DNA of 64,000 bases, from NCBI GenBank assembly GCA_016713535.1, contig JADJOY010000001.1, positions 62,001 to 126,000 of the forward strand, written 5' to 3'. Below are positions 1-7,832 of the stretch, one piece after another (within the stretch, counting starts at the first letter, position 1; every line of letters begins with the position of its first letter). Origin of the DNA: Deltaproteobacteria bacterium (GTDB taxonomy: Bacteria; JADJOY01). The translations under genes were made by a program, and so were the position numbers. The notes below the pieces were generated by a model. It saw only the letters and a program-made list of their open reading frames with translations, was not told the DNA's origin and did no database searches.

Positions 1-632
1 CGGCGCTCGGCGCGATCGTCGACAAGCTGCGCGAGACCAAGGCGCTCGAGCGCACGGTGATCGGCGTCACCACCGACCACGGGCTCGAGCTCCTCGATCG
101 TTACTCGGCGAGCCACGGCTGGAACCCGTTCGACGAGGTCGCGCGCGGCTTCGTGGTGCTCTACGACGGCTCGAGGCGGTGGGGGCCGGCGCCCAAGCTC
201 CAGGCGCGGAACGTCGACGTGTTGCCCACGCTGGTGGCGCGCGCCGGCGCGGCCGAGCACCCGGCGTTCCAGGGTGTCGACGTGTTCGGCGCGGCGAGCA
301 GGGTGCCCGAGATCGCGATCGCCGAGGGCAACCACTGCGCGGCGGTGCGGACGCTCAGCCACAAGCTGATCTGGATCGACTTCCCGCCCGACATCCCGTT
401 CCCGGCGAGCCTCCGCCGCGGGTTCGCGCTCTTCGATCTGCGCACTGACCCGGGCGAGAAGAAGGACGTCCAGGCCGAGCAGCCCGAGGTGTTCGCGAAG
501 CTGCGCGACGCGTTCCTCGCGTTCCAGAAGGACGTCGCAGGGAAGGTGGACGATCCGGCCGACCCGAAGCACCAGCAAGGCCTGAGCCCCGAGGCGCGCG
601 AGCGGCTCGAGGCGCTCGGCTACGTCGAGTAA
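1..632 (+). CDS. Sulfatase-family hydrolase, C-terminal part (5' truncated by window edge)
   Basis: The frame is already open at base 3, so only the last ~209 residues are present and the N-terminal catalytic Cys/Ser region lies outside. The stretch VIGVTTDHG near the start is the Asp-His metal-binding pair found late in the alkaline-phosphatase/sulfatase fold. The tail has ALFDLRTDPGEKKDV, the 'aspartate-proline-glycine' signature that precedes the C-terminal helix in sulfatases and phosphonate-type hydrolases, and ends in LEALGYVE, a typical sulfatase terminus. By family it would hydrolyse a sulfate or phosphate ester, usually outside the cytoplasm. The substrate cannot be read from this fragment. 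The next gene is convergent. Family is fairly sure; specific activity is unknown. Confidence 0.8.
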   Translation, partial: ALGAIVDKLRETKALERTVIGVTTDHGLELLDRYSASHGWNPFDEVARGFVVLYDGSRRWGPAPKLQARNVDVLPTLVARAGAAEHPAFQGVDVFGAASRVPEIAIAEGNHCAAVRTLSHKLIWIDFPPDIPFPASLRRGFALFDLRTDPGEKKDVQAEQPEVFAKLRDAFLAFQKDVAGKVDDPADPKHQQGLSPEARERLEALGYVE

Positions 633-843
633 GGCCCCGAGCGCGTCACAGCCCGTCGCCTCGCGCGCGAGACGGACGCGCGGTCGCCGCGTGAACGTGC
701 TCCCCGGGCGGCCTCACGGTCCACCCGTACGCACCCACGTGGCCGCCGTTCGGTCGCCCGATCCGAACCCACGGGCGGCGGCGAGGGACCAGGGGCCGAA
801 GGCCCCGTGCCCTCCAGCGCGTCCGCGCGGATCCTTGGCGACG

Positions 844-1554
844 CTACCAGGTCGTGTGGAGGGCGAACGTCCCCTGCGAGGGTTCGAGAGCGAGGTACTG
901 GAACTCGCCCTGCGAGCAGCTTCCGCTGTTCAGGAAGAGCTTGTCCCCGTGCTCGGCGCGTACCCCGATGTGGGTGTGGCCGGTCACGATCACGTCCGCC
1001 TCGCGGCTTCGCGCGACGCCCACGGCCCAGCGCTGGAAGGCGCACCGCTCGGGCTCGCTGCGCGCGCCCCGCACGCGGTTGTCGATCTTGTCGAAGGTCT
1101 TGAACACCGCGCGCATCCGCATGCGGAGCAGCCAGCCGCCGGCCCACGAGCCGAGCTCGCCGAGCCAGCGCGCGCGCTGCCAGTGCCAGTCGTAGGCGTG
1201 ACCGTGCGTGAAGTAGAGGTGGGTCTTACCGACCGTGGTCGCCCAGTAATCCGGCGCTCGATCGACCACCGCGCTCACCAGGTCGTGGTTGCCGTGGATG
1301 TAGTGGTAGGGCGGCTGCCGGAAACGCGCGGCGATCTCGGGATGGACCGAGCGCACCACACCGAGCTCGGCCGCCTGGGCGCGCGGCCGCCGGCAACGCA
1401 GCGTCTCCCAGACGTCACCGAGCAGCACGACCGACGCGAAGTTCCCCTCGAGGAAGTCGAGGAAGCGCAGGAAGTCGGCGTCGTCGTGGCGAAACGAGTC
1501 CGCCGGACCACGGCGTCCGAGGTGCAGGTCCGAGATGACGGCGATGGCGCTCAT
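844..1554 (-). CDS. Metallophosphoesterase, LpxH-like (UDP-2,3-diacylglucosamine diphosphatase family)
   Basis: A 236-aa calcineurin-like phosphoesterase. Motifs in order: ISDLHLG (metal ligands, residues ~7-13), LLGDVWE (~46), HGNHDL (~95), THGHAYD (~125) and VTGHTHIG (~195), the complete dimetal set. The size and the SDLHLG...GNHD spacing match the LpxH branch, which makes lipid X at the cytoplasmic face of the membrane, but related enzymes act on other substrates. I chose ATG at 1554; an in-frame ATG at 1590 adds 12 polar residues and is possible. It is divergent from the HEAT-PilT gene across ~240 bp and convergent with the sulfatase. Assignment to LpxH itself is an inference from similarity. 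Confidence 0.8.
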   Translation of the reverse strand: MSAIAVISDLHLGRRGPADSFRHDDADFLRFLDFLEGNFASVVLLGDVWETLRCRRPRAQAAELGVVRSVHPEIAARFRQPPYHYIHGNHDLVSAVVDRAPDYWATTVGKTHLYFTHGHAYDWHWQRARWLGELGSWAGGWLLRMRMRAVFKTFDKIDNRVRGARSEPERCAFQRWAVGVARSREADVIVTGHTHIGVRAEHGDKLFLNSGSCSQGEFQYLALEPSQGTFALHTTW

Positions 1555-1833
1555 GGCGCGCTTTCTCTCACGTACATCGGCACACCTCATCGTAACCGTG
1601 AGCGCGGGAGGTGGCTCGAACGCGCTGGCCTCGCCGGATGCCTTCCCGGCCCTGGAAACGAGCCCAGAACATCGTGCTAGGATCGCGCGTCCGGTCGTCG
1701 CCGCGCTTCGTGAGACGTCGCGAAGCGTGACCCTCCCCCCTCGATGCCCGGATCGACAACGAGCGCGACGAGTTGAGCCTGGCGGCTCGCGAGCCGCCAG
1801 GCCATTCGTGACGAGATCGAGGCGAAGCGACCC

Positions 1834-4356
1834 ATGGCGATCTTTGGCGGCGGCGGTACCACCCGAGTGATCCGAGGCGACGCGTTCAAGCGCGTCATCG
1901 CCAAGGACTGGAGCGACGAAGCGTCGCGCGACCAGCTCCTCCAGGAGCTGCACCGAAACACCCGCGAGCTCAGGCCCGAGGAGATGATCGCGCTCCTCAC
2001 CCACGGCGACGTCCCGGTACGCGCCCTCGGCGAGAAGCTGGTCCGCGAGCGCCTCGACGCGAAGGCGGCGGAGGTGATCTTCCGGGCGCTCGAGAAGCTC
2101 GACCCGAAGATCCAGTCGCTGGTCTTCCACTCGGTGGCGCGCGCCAAGCCCGAGGTCGCCATCCCGCAGCTCCAGCGCCTGGTCACCGAGGGCAACCCGA
2201 GCACCGCGGTGCGCGCCATGGGAGCCCTGTCGACGCTGCCAGCGTCGCGCGCCGGCACCGCCTTCGTGCGCTTCCTGTCCCACGACAAGCCGCAGATCCG
2301 CAGCCTCGCGCTCTTCAAGGTCGCCGAGTCGAAGGAGCTGCTATCGGACACCCGCCTGCAGCGCACCGTCGCCGCGATGGCCGACGACGGTGACGAGCGC
2401 ATCCGTCTGAAGGTCCTCGAGATGCTCGTCGATCTCGACCCGGAAGAGGCGATCCGGGTGTGCTTGCAGCACCTCAAGGACACCTCGGCGGCGGTGCAGC
2501 AGTCGGCGGTGCGGGTGCTCAGCGCCGCGCTCGACCGTCTGGAGCACGAGAAGGGCGCCGAGGACCACCTCATCGCCCTGCTCACCGACGGCACCGAGGT
2601 GGTGCGCAACGGCATCCTCTCGATCCTCATGAAACGCCCCGACGGCGCGCGCTACCTGCGAGCGCTCTTGCTGGTCTGCAAGAACCTCACGGGCTGGATG
2701 CGTGACCGCACCCTCGACTCGCTGCGCACCTACGGCGAGAAGCTCGCCTCCGAGACCGTCCGCCTGATGGAGGACCCCGACGACGACGTGCGCGCCATGG
2801 CGGTGACCCTGGGCGCGGTGCTCACGTCGCCGGAAGTGGTGCCTGCGATCGCCAGGCGCCTCAAGGACGCGGACTGGATGATCCGCATGCTCGCCGCGGA
2901 GGGGCTCGGGCGCTTCGGCGACAAGTCCGCGGTGCCGGCACTGGTCGAGGGCCTCGCGGATCCCGAGAGCGGCATGGCGTGCGTCGAGGCGCTCGCGGTG
3001 CTGCGTGACCCGGCGGCCATGGTGCCGATCGCCCAGCAGCTCGGCAGCCCCAAGCCCGAGGTGCGGGTCGCGGTGCTCGACGCGCTCCGGATGTTCGACG
3101 ACCCGCGCATCACAGGCGTCTACGAGAAGGTGATCGGCGGCGACCCGTCGGAAGAGGTGCGGACTCGCGCCGCCAACCACCTCGCCGAGATCAAGGCGGG
3201 GAAGTCGGCGTCGCTGCCGAAGCTGCGCGAGTCGCTGCTCGCGAACTTCAAGCCGCGTGACCCGAGTGCCCTCGCGCCGCTCGAGCGGCTGCTCGTCCAG
3301 GCCCGCGAGGCCGAGGCCTCCGATGTCCACGTGCTGGTGGGCGCGGTGCCGATGATGCGCATCCACGGCAAGCTCCAGCCGCTGCCGGGCGACGTCTACA
3401 CCGTCGAGTCGAGCCGCGACTCGATCCTCGCCATCCTCGACCAGCCCCAGCGCGAGCGCCTCGAGAACGACCGCCAGCTCGACTTCTGCCACTCGATCAC
3501 GGGCGCCGGGCGCTATCGCTGCAACGTCTACGTCGAGCGCAAGGGGCTCGCCGGCTCGTTTCGCCTGATCCCCAAGGAAGTACCGACGATCGCCGACATC
3601 GGCCTGCCGAGCCACCTCGCCGACATCGTCAACTACAACCAGGGGCTGGTGGTGGTGGCGGGTCCCTCGGGCTCGGGGAAGTCGACCACGCTCGCGGCGC
3701 TCGTGAACCTCATCAACGAGCGGCGCCGCAACCACATCCTGATCCTCGAGGACCCGATCGAGTTCGTGCACCCGCCGCGGGCGAGCCTCGTCAACCAGCG
3801 CCAGACGGTCCTCCACACGCGCTCGTTCGCTGCGGCGCTGCGGGGTGCGTTGCGCGAGGACCCGGACGTGATCGTCGTCGGCGACATGCGCGACCCCGAG
3901 ACGGTGCGGCTCGCGATCGAGGCCTCGGAGACGGGCCACCTCGTGATCGGCACCATGAACACCACGTCGGCGCCCAAGACCATCGACCGCGTCATCGAGT
4001 CGTTCCCGCCCGGCGAGCAGTCGCAGATCCGCACCATGCTCTCGGAGACGCTGCGCGTGATCCTCTGTCAGTCGCTCTTGCCGAGCGCCGACGGCGAGCG
4101 CGTGGCGTGCTTCGAGGTGCTGATGGGGACGCTCGGTGTCCGCAACCTGATCCGCGAGAACAAGACCTTCCAGCTCGTCGGCCAGATGCAGATCGGCGAG
4201 AAGCAGGGCCACCTCACGGTGGACGCGGCGCTCGCGCGGCTCGTCGACGGCGGCCGGATCTCGGCCGAGCAGGCCTACCTGCGCGCCCAGAACAAGGCCA
4301 ACTTCGAGGCCCAGGTGACCCCCGAGTTCCTCACCGGCCAGATGGTGGTGGGGTGA
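1834..4356 (+). CDS. HEAT-repeat / PilT-PilU family ATPase fusion with altered catalytic residues
   Basis: An 840-aa protein. Residues ~1-480 are helical HEAT-like repeats with the recurring pattern 'DPEVRVAVLDAL'. Residues ~485-840 are a complete PilT-type retraction ATPase: Walker A GPSGSGKST at 610-618, Asp box ILEDPIEFVH, Walker B VIVVGDMRD at 679-687 and His box GHLVIGTMNTTSAPKTIDR around 701-719. PilT normally has GE(M/L)RD and GTLHT. Here the catalytic Glu is Asp (684) and the second His-box His is Asn (709), while the neighbouring PilT keeps both. That suggests weak or regulatory activity, similar to the PilU/PilT division of labour. The HEAT part probably docks pilus-base or signalling proteins. 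It is followed by a hairpin array and pilT on the same strand. The domain call is firm; the function is inferred. Confidence 0.9.
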   Translation: MAIFGGGGTTRVIRGDAFKRVIAKDWSDEASRDQLLQELHRNTRELRPEEMIALLTHGDVPVRALGEKLVRERLDAKAAEVIFRALEKLDPKIQSLVFHSVARAKPEVAIPQLQRLVTEGNPSTAVRAMGALSTLPASRAGTAFVRFLSHDKPQIRSLALFKVAESKELLSDTRLQRTVAAMADDGDERIRLKVLEMLVDLDPEEAIRVCLQHLKDTSAAVQQSAVRVLSAALDRLEHEKGAEDHLIALLTDGTEVVRNGILSILMKRPDGARYLRALLLVCKNLTGWMRDRTLDSLRTYGEKLASETVRLMEDPDDDVRAMAVTLGAVLTSPEVVPAIARRLKDADWMIRMLAAEGLGRFGDKSAVPALVEGLADPESGMACVEALAVLRDPAAMVPIAQQLGSPKPEVRVAVLDALRMFDDPRITGVYEKVIGGDPSEEVRTRAANHLAEIKAGKSASLPKLRESLLANFKPRDPSALAPLERLLVQAREAEASDVHVLVGAVPMMRIHGKLQPLPGDVYTVESSRDSILAILDQPQRERLENDRQLDFCHSITGAGRYRCNVYVERKGLAGSFRLIPKEVPTIADIGLPSHLADIVNYNQGLVVVAGPSGSGKSTTLAALVNLINERRRNHILILEDPIEFVHPPRASLVNQRQTVLHTRSFAAALRGALREDPDVIVVGDMRDPETVRLAIEASETGHLVIGTMNTTSAPKTIDRVIESFPPGEQSQIRTMLSETLRVILCQSLLPSADGERVACFEVLMGTLGVRNLIRENKTFQLVGQMQIGEKQGHLTVDAALARLVDGGRISAEQAYLRAQNKANFEAQVTPEFLTGQMVVG

Positions 4357-4517
4357 CGCAACCGTAGGGGCGGGGACCGTGCCCGCCCGGCGGCGTAATC
4401 GTCGGGGCGGGGCCCCGGTGATCGTAGGGGCGGGTCTCGTCCCCTCCCGCAAAGATGATCGTAGGGGCGGGGCCTGTCCCCGCCCGCAAGCGGACCGAAT
4501 AAACCGCAGGGAGTCGC
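4357..4517 (+). repeat. Tandem GTAGGGGCGGGG...CCCGCCC hairpin array between the two PilT-family genes
   Basis: The 161-bp gap holds about four consecutive imperfect copies of a unit that begins (G)ATCGTAGGGGCGGG and continues into a complementary C-rich half such as CCTGTCCCCGCCCGC. Each copy can fold into a stem-loop. The copies start near 4363, 4396, 4423 and 4453. The repeat family reappears near 35320 and, degenerate, near 26930. The ribosome-binding sequence of pilT (CAGGGAG, about 8 nt before ATG 4518) lies just beyond the last copy. Plausible roles are 3'-end protection of the upstream transcript, attenuation, or mere repeat spread. Confidence 0.7.
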
Positions 4518-5600
4518 ATGCAGAACAAGATCGACCGCTTTCTGAAGCTCATGAACGACCGCGGTGGCTCGGACCTCCATCTCTCGGTGGGGCGCCCGCC
4601 GCTGCTTCGGCTGCACGGCGACATCGAGCCGGTGCGCTACGGCACGCTCTCGGACGTCGACTTCGCCGAGATGGTGAAGCCGGTGGTCAACGACGACGCG
4701 CTGTGGGCACGCTTCATGGACGGCGGCGACCTCGACCTCGCGTACGAGGTGCCGGGGATGGCGCGCTTCCGCGTCAACCTCTTCAAGCAGTTTCGCGGCA
4801 TGGGTGCCGTGTTCCGGCTCATCCCGACACGGCTGATGACGCTCGAGCAGCTCGGCATGCCGAAGTCGGTGGAGCGCTTCTGCTACCTGCGCCAGGGCCT
4901 GCTCTTGGTGACCGGGCCGACCGGCTCGGGCAAGTCGACCACGCTCTCGGCGATCTTGAACCGCATCAACGAGGAGCAGACGCTCCACATCATCACCATC
5001 GAGGACCCGATCGAGTTCGTGCACCCGAACAAGAAGTCGATCGTCAGCCAGCGCGAGATCGGCACCCACGCCACCCAGTTCTCGGAGGCGCTCAAGGCCG
5101 CCGTGCGCGAGGACCCCGACATCATCCTGGTGGGCGAGCTGCGCGACCTCGAGACCATCCGCACCGCCATCAACGCCGCCGAGTCGGGCCTCACGGTGTT
5201 CGCGACGCTCCACACCAACAGCGCCGCGAAGGCCGTCGACCGCATCCTCAACGTGTTTCCCGAGGAGGAGCAGGAGTCGGTGCGCGGCGCGATGGCCGAG
5301 TGCTTGCGCGGCGTGCTCGCGCAGCAGCTCGTGAAGAAAAAGGGCGGCGGGCGGATCGCGGCACTCGAGGTGCTGTTCGCGACCTCGAGCCTCGGCACGC
5401 TGATCCGCGAGGGCAAGACCTCGCAGATCCAGTCGTCGATCGCGATGGGCAAGAACCTCGGCATGATCACGATGGACGACAGCCTCTTCAACCTGGTGAG
5501 CGAGGACCTCGTCGAGCCGCAAGGGGCCTACGAGAAGGCGATCGACAAGGGCTCGTTCCGCGACCGGCTCGCGAGCATCAACCTGCAGGTGGACGCGTGA
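4518..5600 (+). CDS. pilT: Type IV pilus retraction ATPase PilT
   Basis: A 360-aa hexameric secretion-type ATPase of normal PilT length. Walker A TGPTGSGKST at 132-141, Asp box TIEDPIEFVH, Walker B DPDIILVGELRD at 199-210 with the catalytic Glu at 207, and His box TLHTNSAAKAVDRI with His 232 are all canonical. The N-terminal PAS-like domain starts with the typical SDLHLSVGRPP. PilT depolymerises pilin to power twitching motility and acts at the cytoplasmic base of the pilus. The start is supported by a CAGGGAG sequence upstream of ATG. It lies downstream of the divergent paralogue fused to HEAT repeats and overlaps the next gene through GTGA. Other pil genes are not in the window. Confidence 0.93.
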   Translation: MQNKIDRFLKLMNDRGGSDLHLSVGRPPLLRLHGDIEPVRYGTLSDVDFAEMVKPVVNDDALWARFMDGGDLDLAYEVPGMARFRVNLFKQFRGMGAVFRLIPTRLMTLEQLGMPKSVERFCYLRQGLLLVTGPTGSGKSTTLSAILNRINEEQTLHIITIEDPIEFVHPNKKSIVSQREIGTHATQFSEALKAAVREDPDIILVGELRDLETIRTAINAAESGLTVFATLHTNSAAKAVDRILNVFPEEEQESVRGAMAECLRGVLAQQLVKKKGGGRIAALEVLFATSSLGTLIREGKTSQIQSSIAMGKNLGMITMDDSLFNLVSEDLVEPQGAYEKAIDKGSFRDRLASINLQVDA

Positions 5601-6458
5601 ACGCCGCGCGGCTGGCGCGGCTGGCACGTTTCACGCGCCGCTACCTCGACGCCAAGCGGCCGCTCAGCTACCGCCTCTGCAAGGCGTGGCTCGGGCTCGT
5701 CTACCCGCGGCGCGGGCGGCGCGAGAACCACCGCCTGGTGATCGAATACGACCGCGGGCTGATCCACGTCGACACCGCGAGCTCGATCGAATATGCGGTG
5801 CTCTTCCGCGGCGTGTGGGAGCCCGAGGTCACGCGCATCCTCGACCGGCTGGTGCGCCCCGGCGACGTGTGCCTGGACGTGGGCGCGAGCGTGGGTGTCC
5901 ACGCGCTCTTGATGGCGTTTCGTGCGGGTGCCTCGGGGCGCGTGATCGCGTGCGAGCCGCAGCCGGAGCTGGCTGCGCGGATTCGCGCCAACGTCGCCCT
6001 CAATCGCCTCACGAACGTGACCGTGGTCGAGAGTGCCATCAGCGATCGCGACGGCACCACCACCTTCTACACCTACAAGGAAGGCGAGTTCGCGCGCGCG
6101 CTGTCGGGGCTGACGAAGGCCGAGGGCGCGAGCCGGGCGCTCGAGGTGCGCACCCCTGAGCGGCGCCGGGCTCGCCGCCGAGGTGGCGCTCGAGCGCCTC
6201 GACCTGATCAAGATCGACGCCGAGGGCGCCGACGCCGTCATCCTCGCGAGCCTCGACGGGCTCATCGAGAAGCACCGCCCGGTGCTCGTGTTCGAGCACC
6301 GCGCCAGCCACTGGAGCCGCTTCGGCGCCTCGGTCGAGCGCGTGACCGAGCGGCTTGCCGCACTCGGCTATCGCCTCTACGTCATCGCCGCCGACGCCAC
6401 CGCACCCCTCGCCGGCCCCGTCCCCGCGAGCTGCGAGCTCGTCGCCATCCCCGGCTGA
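5597..6458 (+). CDS. FkbM-family SAM methyltransferase, interrupted by a one-base frameshift
   Basis: A GTG start overlaps the pilT stop (GTGA), so the two are probably translationally coupled. The first part (~185 aa) carries the SAM-binding motif VCLDVGASVGVHAL and VIACEPQPELA. The second part, in another frame, has LIKIDAEGADAVIL, the FkbM hallmark. The frames join perfectly if one C is removed from the CCCC run at 6153-6156, giving EVRTLSGAGLAAEVALER. The complete protein would be ~286 aa. FkbM enzymes O-methylate sugars or other hydroxyls, often in glycan or natural-product pathways; here the partner could be a pilus or surface glycan. The frameshift is probably a sequence error because similar extra-C lesions recur in the window, but real inactivation is not excluded. 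Confidence 0.75.
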
Positions 6459-6505
6459 CGGCTCCGGAGGCCGGCTGGAGAGGCCCGGCAGACACAGCGG
6501 CCGGC

Positions 6506-6585
6506 ACTTCAAAAGTTACTGTCGAAAACTTCAAAATCGACTGAAATTTTTCATCAAAAAACACTGAAATTCGGCGCCATGTTGC
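6506..6585. repeat. AT-rich island with ~23-bp periodic ACTGAAA-type units
   Basis: In a ~70% GC window this stretch is strikingly A/T rich. It can be read as three 23-bp units (6517-6539, 6540-6562, 6563-6585), each opening with ACTG followed by an A-tract. ACTGAAATT occurs at 6540 and again 23 bp later, and ACTTCAAAA occurs at 6506 and again 22 bp later. It lies between the convergent ends of the FkbM gene and the minus-strand microprotein. A similar array is present at 48239-48318. Function unknown; phased A-tracts could bend DNA or form a protein-binding array. Confidence 0.6.
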
Positions 6586-6629
6586 TGGCGCCAACCCCGC
6601 CGAAACCTGCCGAAATCGGCAAAATTGCC

Positions 6630-6665
6630 CCTGGGGGCGGTGCGGACCTCGCTCCGCCCCCCAGG
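6630..6665. terminator. GC-rich stem-loop between convergent genes
   Basis: CCTGGGGGCGG at 6630-6640 pairs with CCGCCCCCAGG ending at 6665, allowing one bulged C, across a ~13-nt loop. It sits 35 bp downstream of the stop of the minus-strand microprotein and after the FkbM gene, so it could terminate either transcript. There is no clear U-run on either side, so termination is inferred from position and stem strength. Confidence 0.45.
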
Positions 6666-6699
6666 AATGCCAGCCGAGGTGCCAGCGGGGCGCGGCGCC

Positions 6700-6912
6700 C
6701 TAGGGCGGACCGGCGAGGGCGAAGAGCCCCCTGACGAACAGCGGATCGATCAGCGCCGCGAGCGGAACCAGGGCGAGCGGCGGCAGCTTGGCGGTGACGA
6801 GACGCCGAACCTCACGCGTCAGCGCTCGAGGCAGCGACGGGTTCGAGCGCAACTCGCGGGCGACGAGCAGCGCGCCCGCACCCACCAGGACCGCGAGGGT
6901 GAGCCGCTTCAA
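6700..6912 (-). CDS. TTG-started hydrophobic microprotein coupled to the upstream membrane protein
   Basis: A 70-aa reading frame whose TTG start overlaps the stop of the upstream gene as TTGA. It begins (M)KRLTLAVLVGAGALLVA, a positively charged N-terminus followed by one transmembrane segment, then a basic amphipathic stretch, then a second hydrophobic segment PPLALVPLAALIDPLFV. No family is recognised. Support comes from the tight overlap in a run of overlapping minus-strand genes, the signal-anchor-like start, and a terminator-like hairpin right after the stop. It may be a subunit or partner of the upstream polytopic protein. Confidence 0.55.
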   Translation of the reverse strand: MKRLTLAVLVGAGALLVARELRSNPSLPRALTREVRRLVTAKLPPLALVPLAALIDPLFVRGLFALAGPP

Positions 6913-7832
6913 GCGGCTCGCCGTCGGGCGCGACGGAGCCGCACGACGGGCGCTTTCAGCGCGAGCGCGGCCGAGGAGACCACCGACACCGCGAGCACCG
7001 CGAGCGCCTCGCGAGGGCGACCGTCCCAGGCGAGGCCGAGGGCGGCGAAGGGCAGCACGAGCGGCAGCGTGCGGGCGTGGCTGCCGAGGGACCAGCGCAG
7101 CGCGAAGGCGACCGGCGCGCCGAGAGCGATCGGCAGCAGCCATGCGCCGCCCTCGACAGGCAGCCCGGCGCTCGGCGTGAGCCACGCGGCGAAGCCCACC
7201 GCGGCGGCGAGCGCGGCCACGCGCGGCCAGCGCAGCCGTGGGTCAGGGTCGAGGAGCTGGAAGAGCGCGTACACGCTGCCGCCCAGGATCGCGGCGCGCG
7301 GCAGCCCGGCGTAGGCGAGCGTCGTGAGCGGCAGCACGGCGAGGAGCGGGCCTACGCGCGGCACGCCGTCGACGATGCTCCACACGAGCAGTGCGGCGGC
7401 CAAGGCGATCCCGTTGACGCCGCCTGCGGCGATCACGGCGGCGGGCAGCACCAGCGCGAGGGGCGAGGTCAGCACCGCGCGCACCGGAAGGCTGCGCTCG
7501 CGCTCGGCCTCGATCGCCGCCAGCCCCAGGAGCGCGAGTGCCAGGTTCTCGGCGCGGCGCTCGTTGACCGACGACGAGTACGAGGTGGCCGCGCGGGCAC
7601 CGTCGCCGGGGCGGAAGAGCGCGAAGTCGCCGCGCTCCACCCAGCGCTCGCCGCTCTCGCCCGCAGCGCTCCAGGTCAGCCAGAAGCCGCCCTCGGCCGC
7701 GGTCACCTCGAGCGACTCGGCGACCTCGCGATGGAGCGCGGGCTCGACACCGCGGGCGGCGGCGACGTCGGCGAGGTGGCGCAGCACCAGGTAGTGGAGC
7801 GCGCGGGCGCGGTAGCCGACCGGCTTGCTCAC
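6909..7832 (-). CDS. Polytopic membrane protein downstream of a radical SAM gene
   Basis: A 307-aa protein with a ~115-residue soluble N-terminal region and, from about residue 118, six or more hydrophobic helices, including ALVLPAAVIAAGG and GVPRVGPLLAVLPL, ending in an Arg-rich tail RLRRARRRAA. Its ATG overlaps the stop of the radical SAM gene (ATGA) and its own stop overlaps the next start (TTGA). The N-terminal region contains GGFWLTWSAAGESGERW and SYSSSVNERRAENLALAL but no motif I can assign. I do not recognise a family. The strict coupling suggests that it works with the radical SAM enzyme, for example as a transporter or membrane scaffold for its product, but this is inference. Confidence 0.75.
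   Translation of the reverse strand: MSKPVGYRARALHYLVLRHLADVAAARGVEPALHREVAESLEVTAAEGGFWLTWSAAGESGERWVERGDFALFRPGDGARAATSYSSSVNERRAENLALALLGLAAIEAERERSLPVRAVLTSPLALVLPAAVIAAGGVNGIALAAALLVWSIVDGVPRVGPLLAVLPLTTLAYAGLPRAAILGGSVYALFQLLDPDPRLRWPRVAALAAAVGFAAWLTPSAGLPVEGGAWLLPIALGAPVAFALRWSLGSHARTLPLVLPFAALGLAWDGRPREALAVLAVSVVSSAALALKAPVVRLRRARRRAA

Noticed and set aside
691-1680. 329-aa plus-strand frame opposite the LpxH-like gene
   Set aside because: High-GC antisense shadow; no domain, and the minus strand has the complete phosphoesterase motif set.
2341-4452. 703-aa minus-strand frame opposite the HEAT-PilT gene
   Set aside because: Composition is Arg/His/Glu-rich reverse complement of coding DNA; no motifs; the plus strand carries the Walker motifs.
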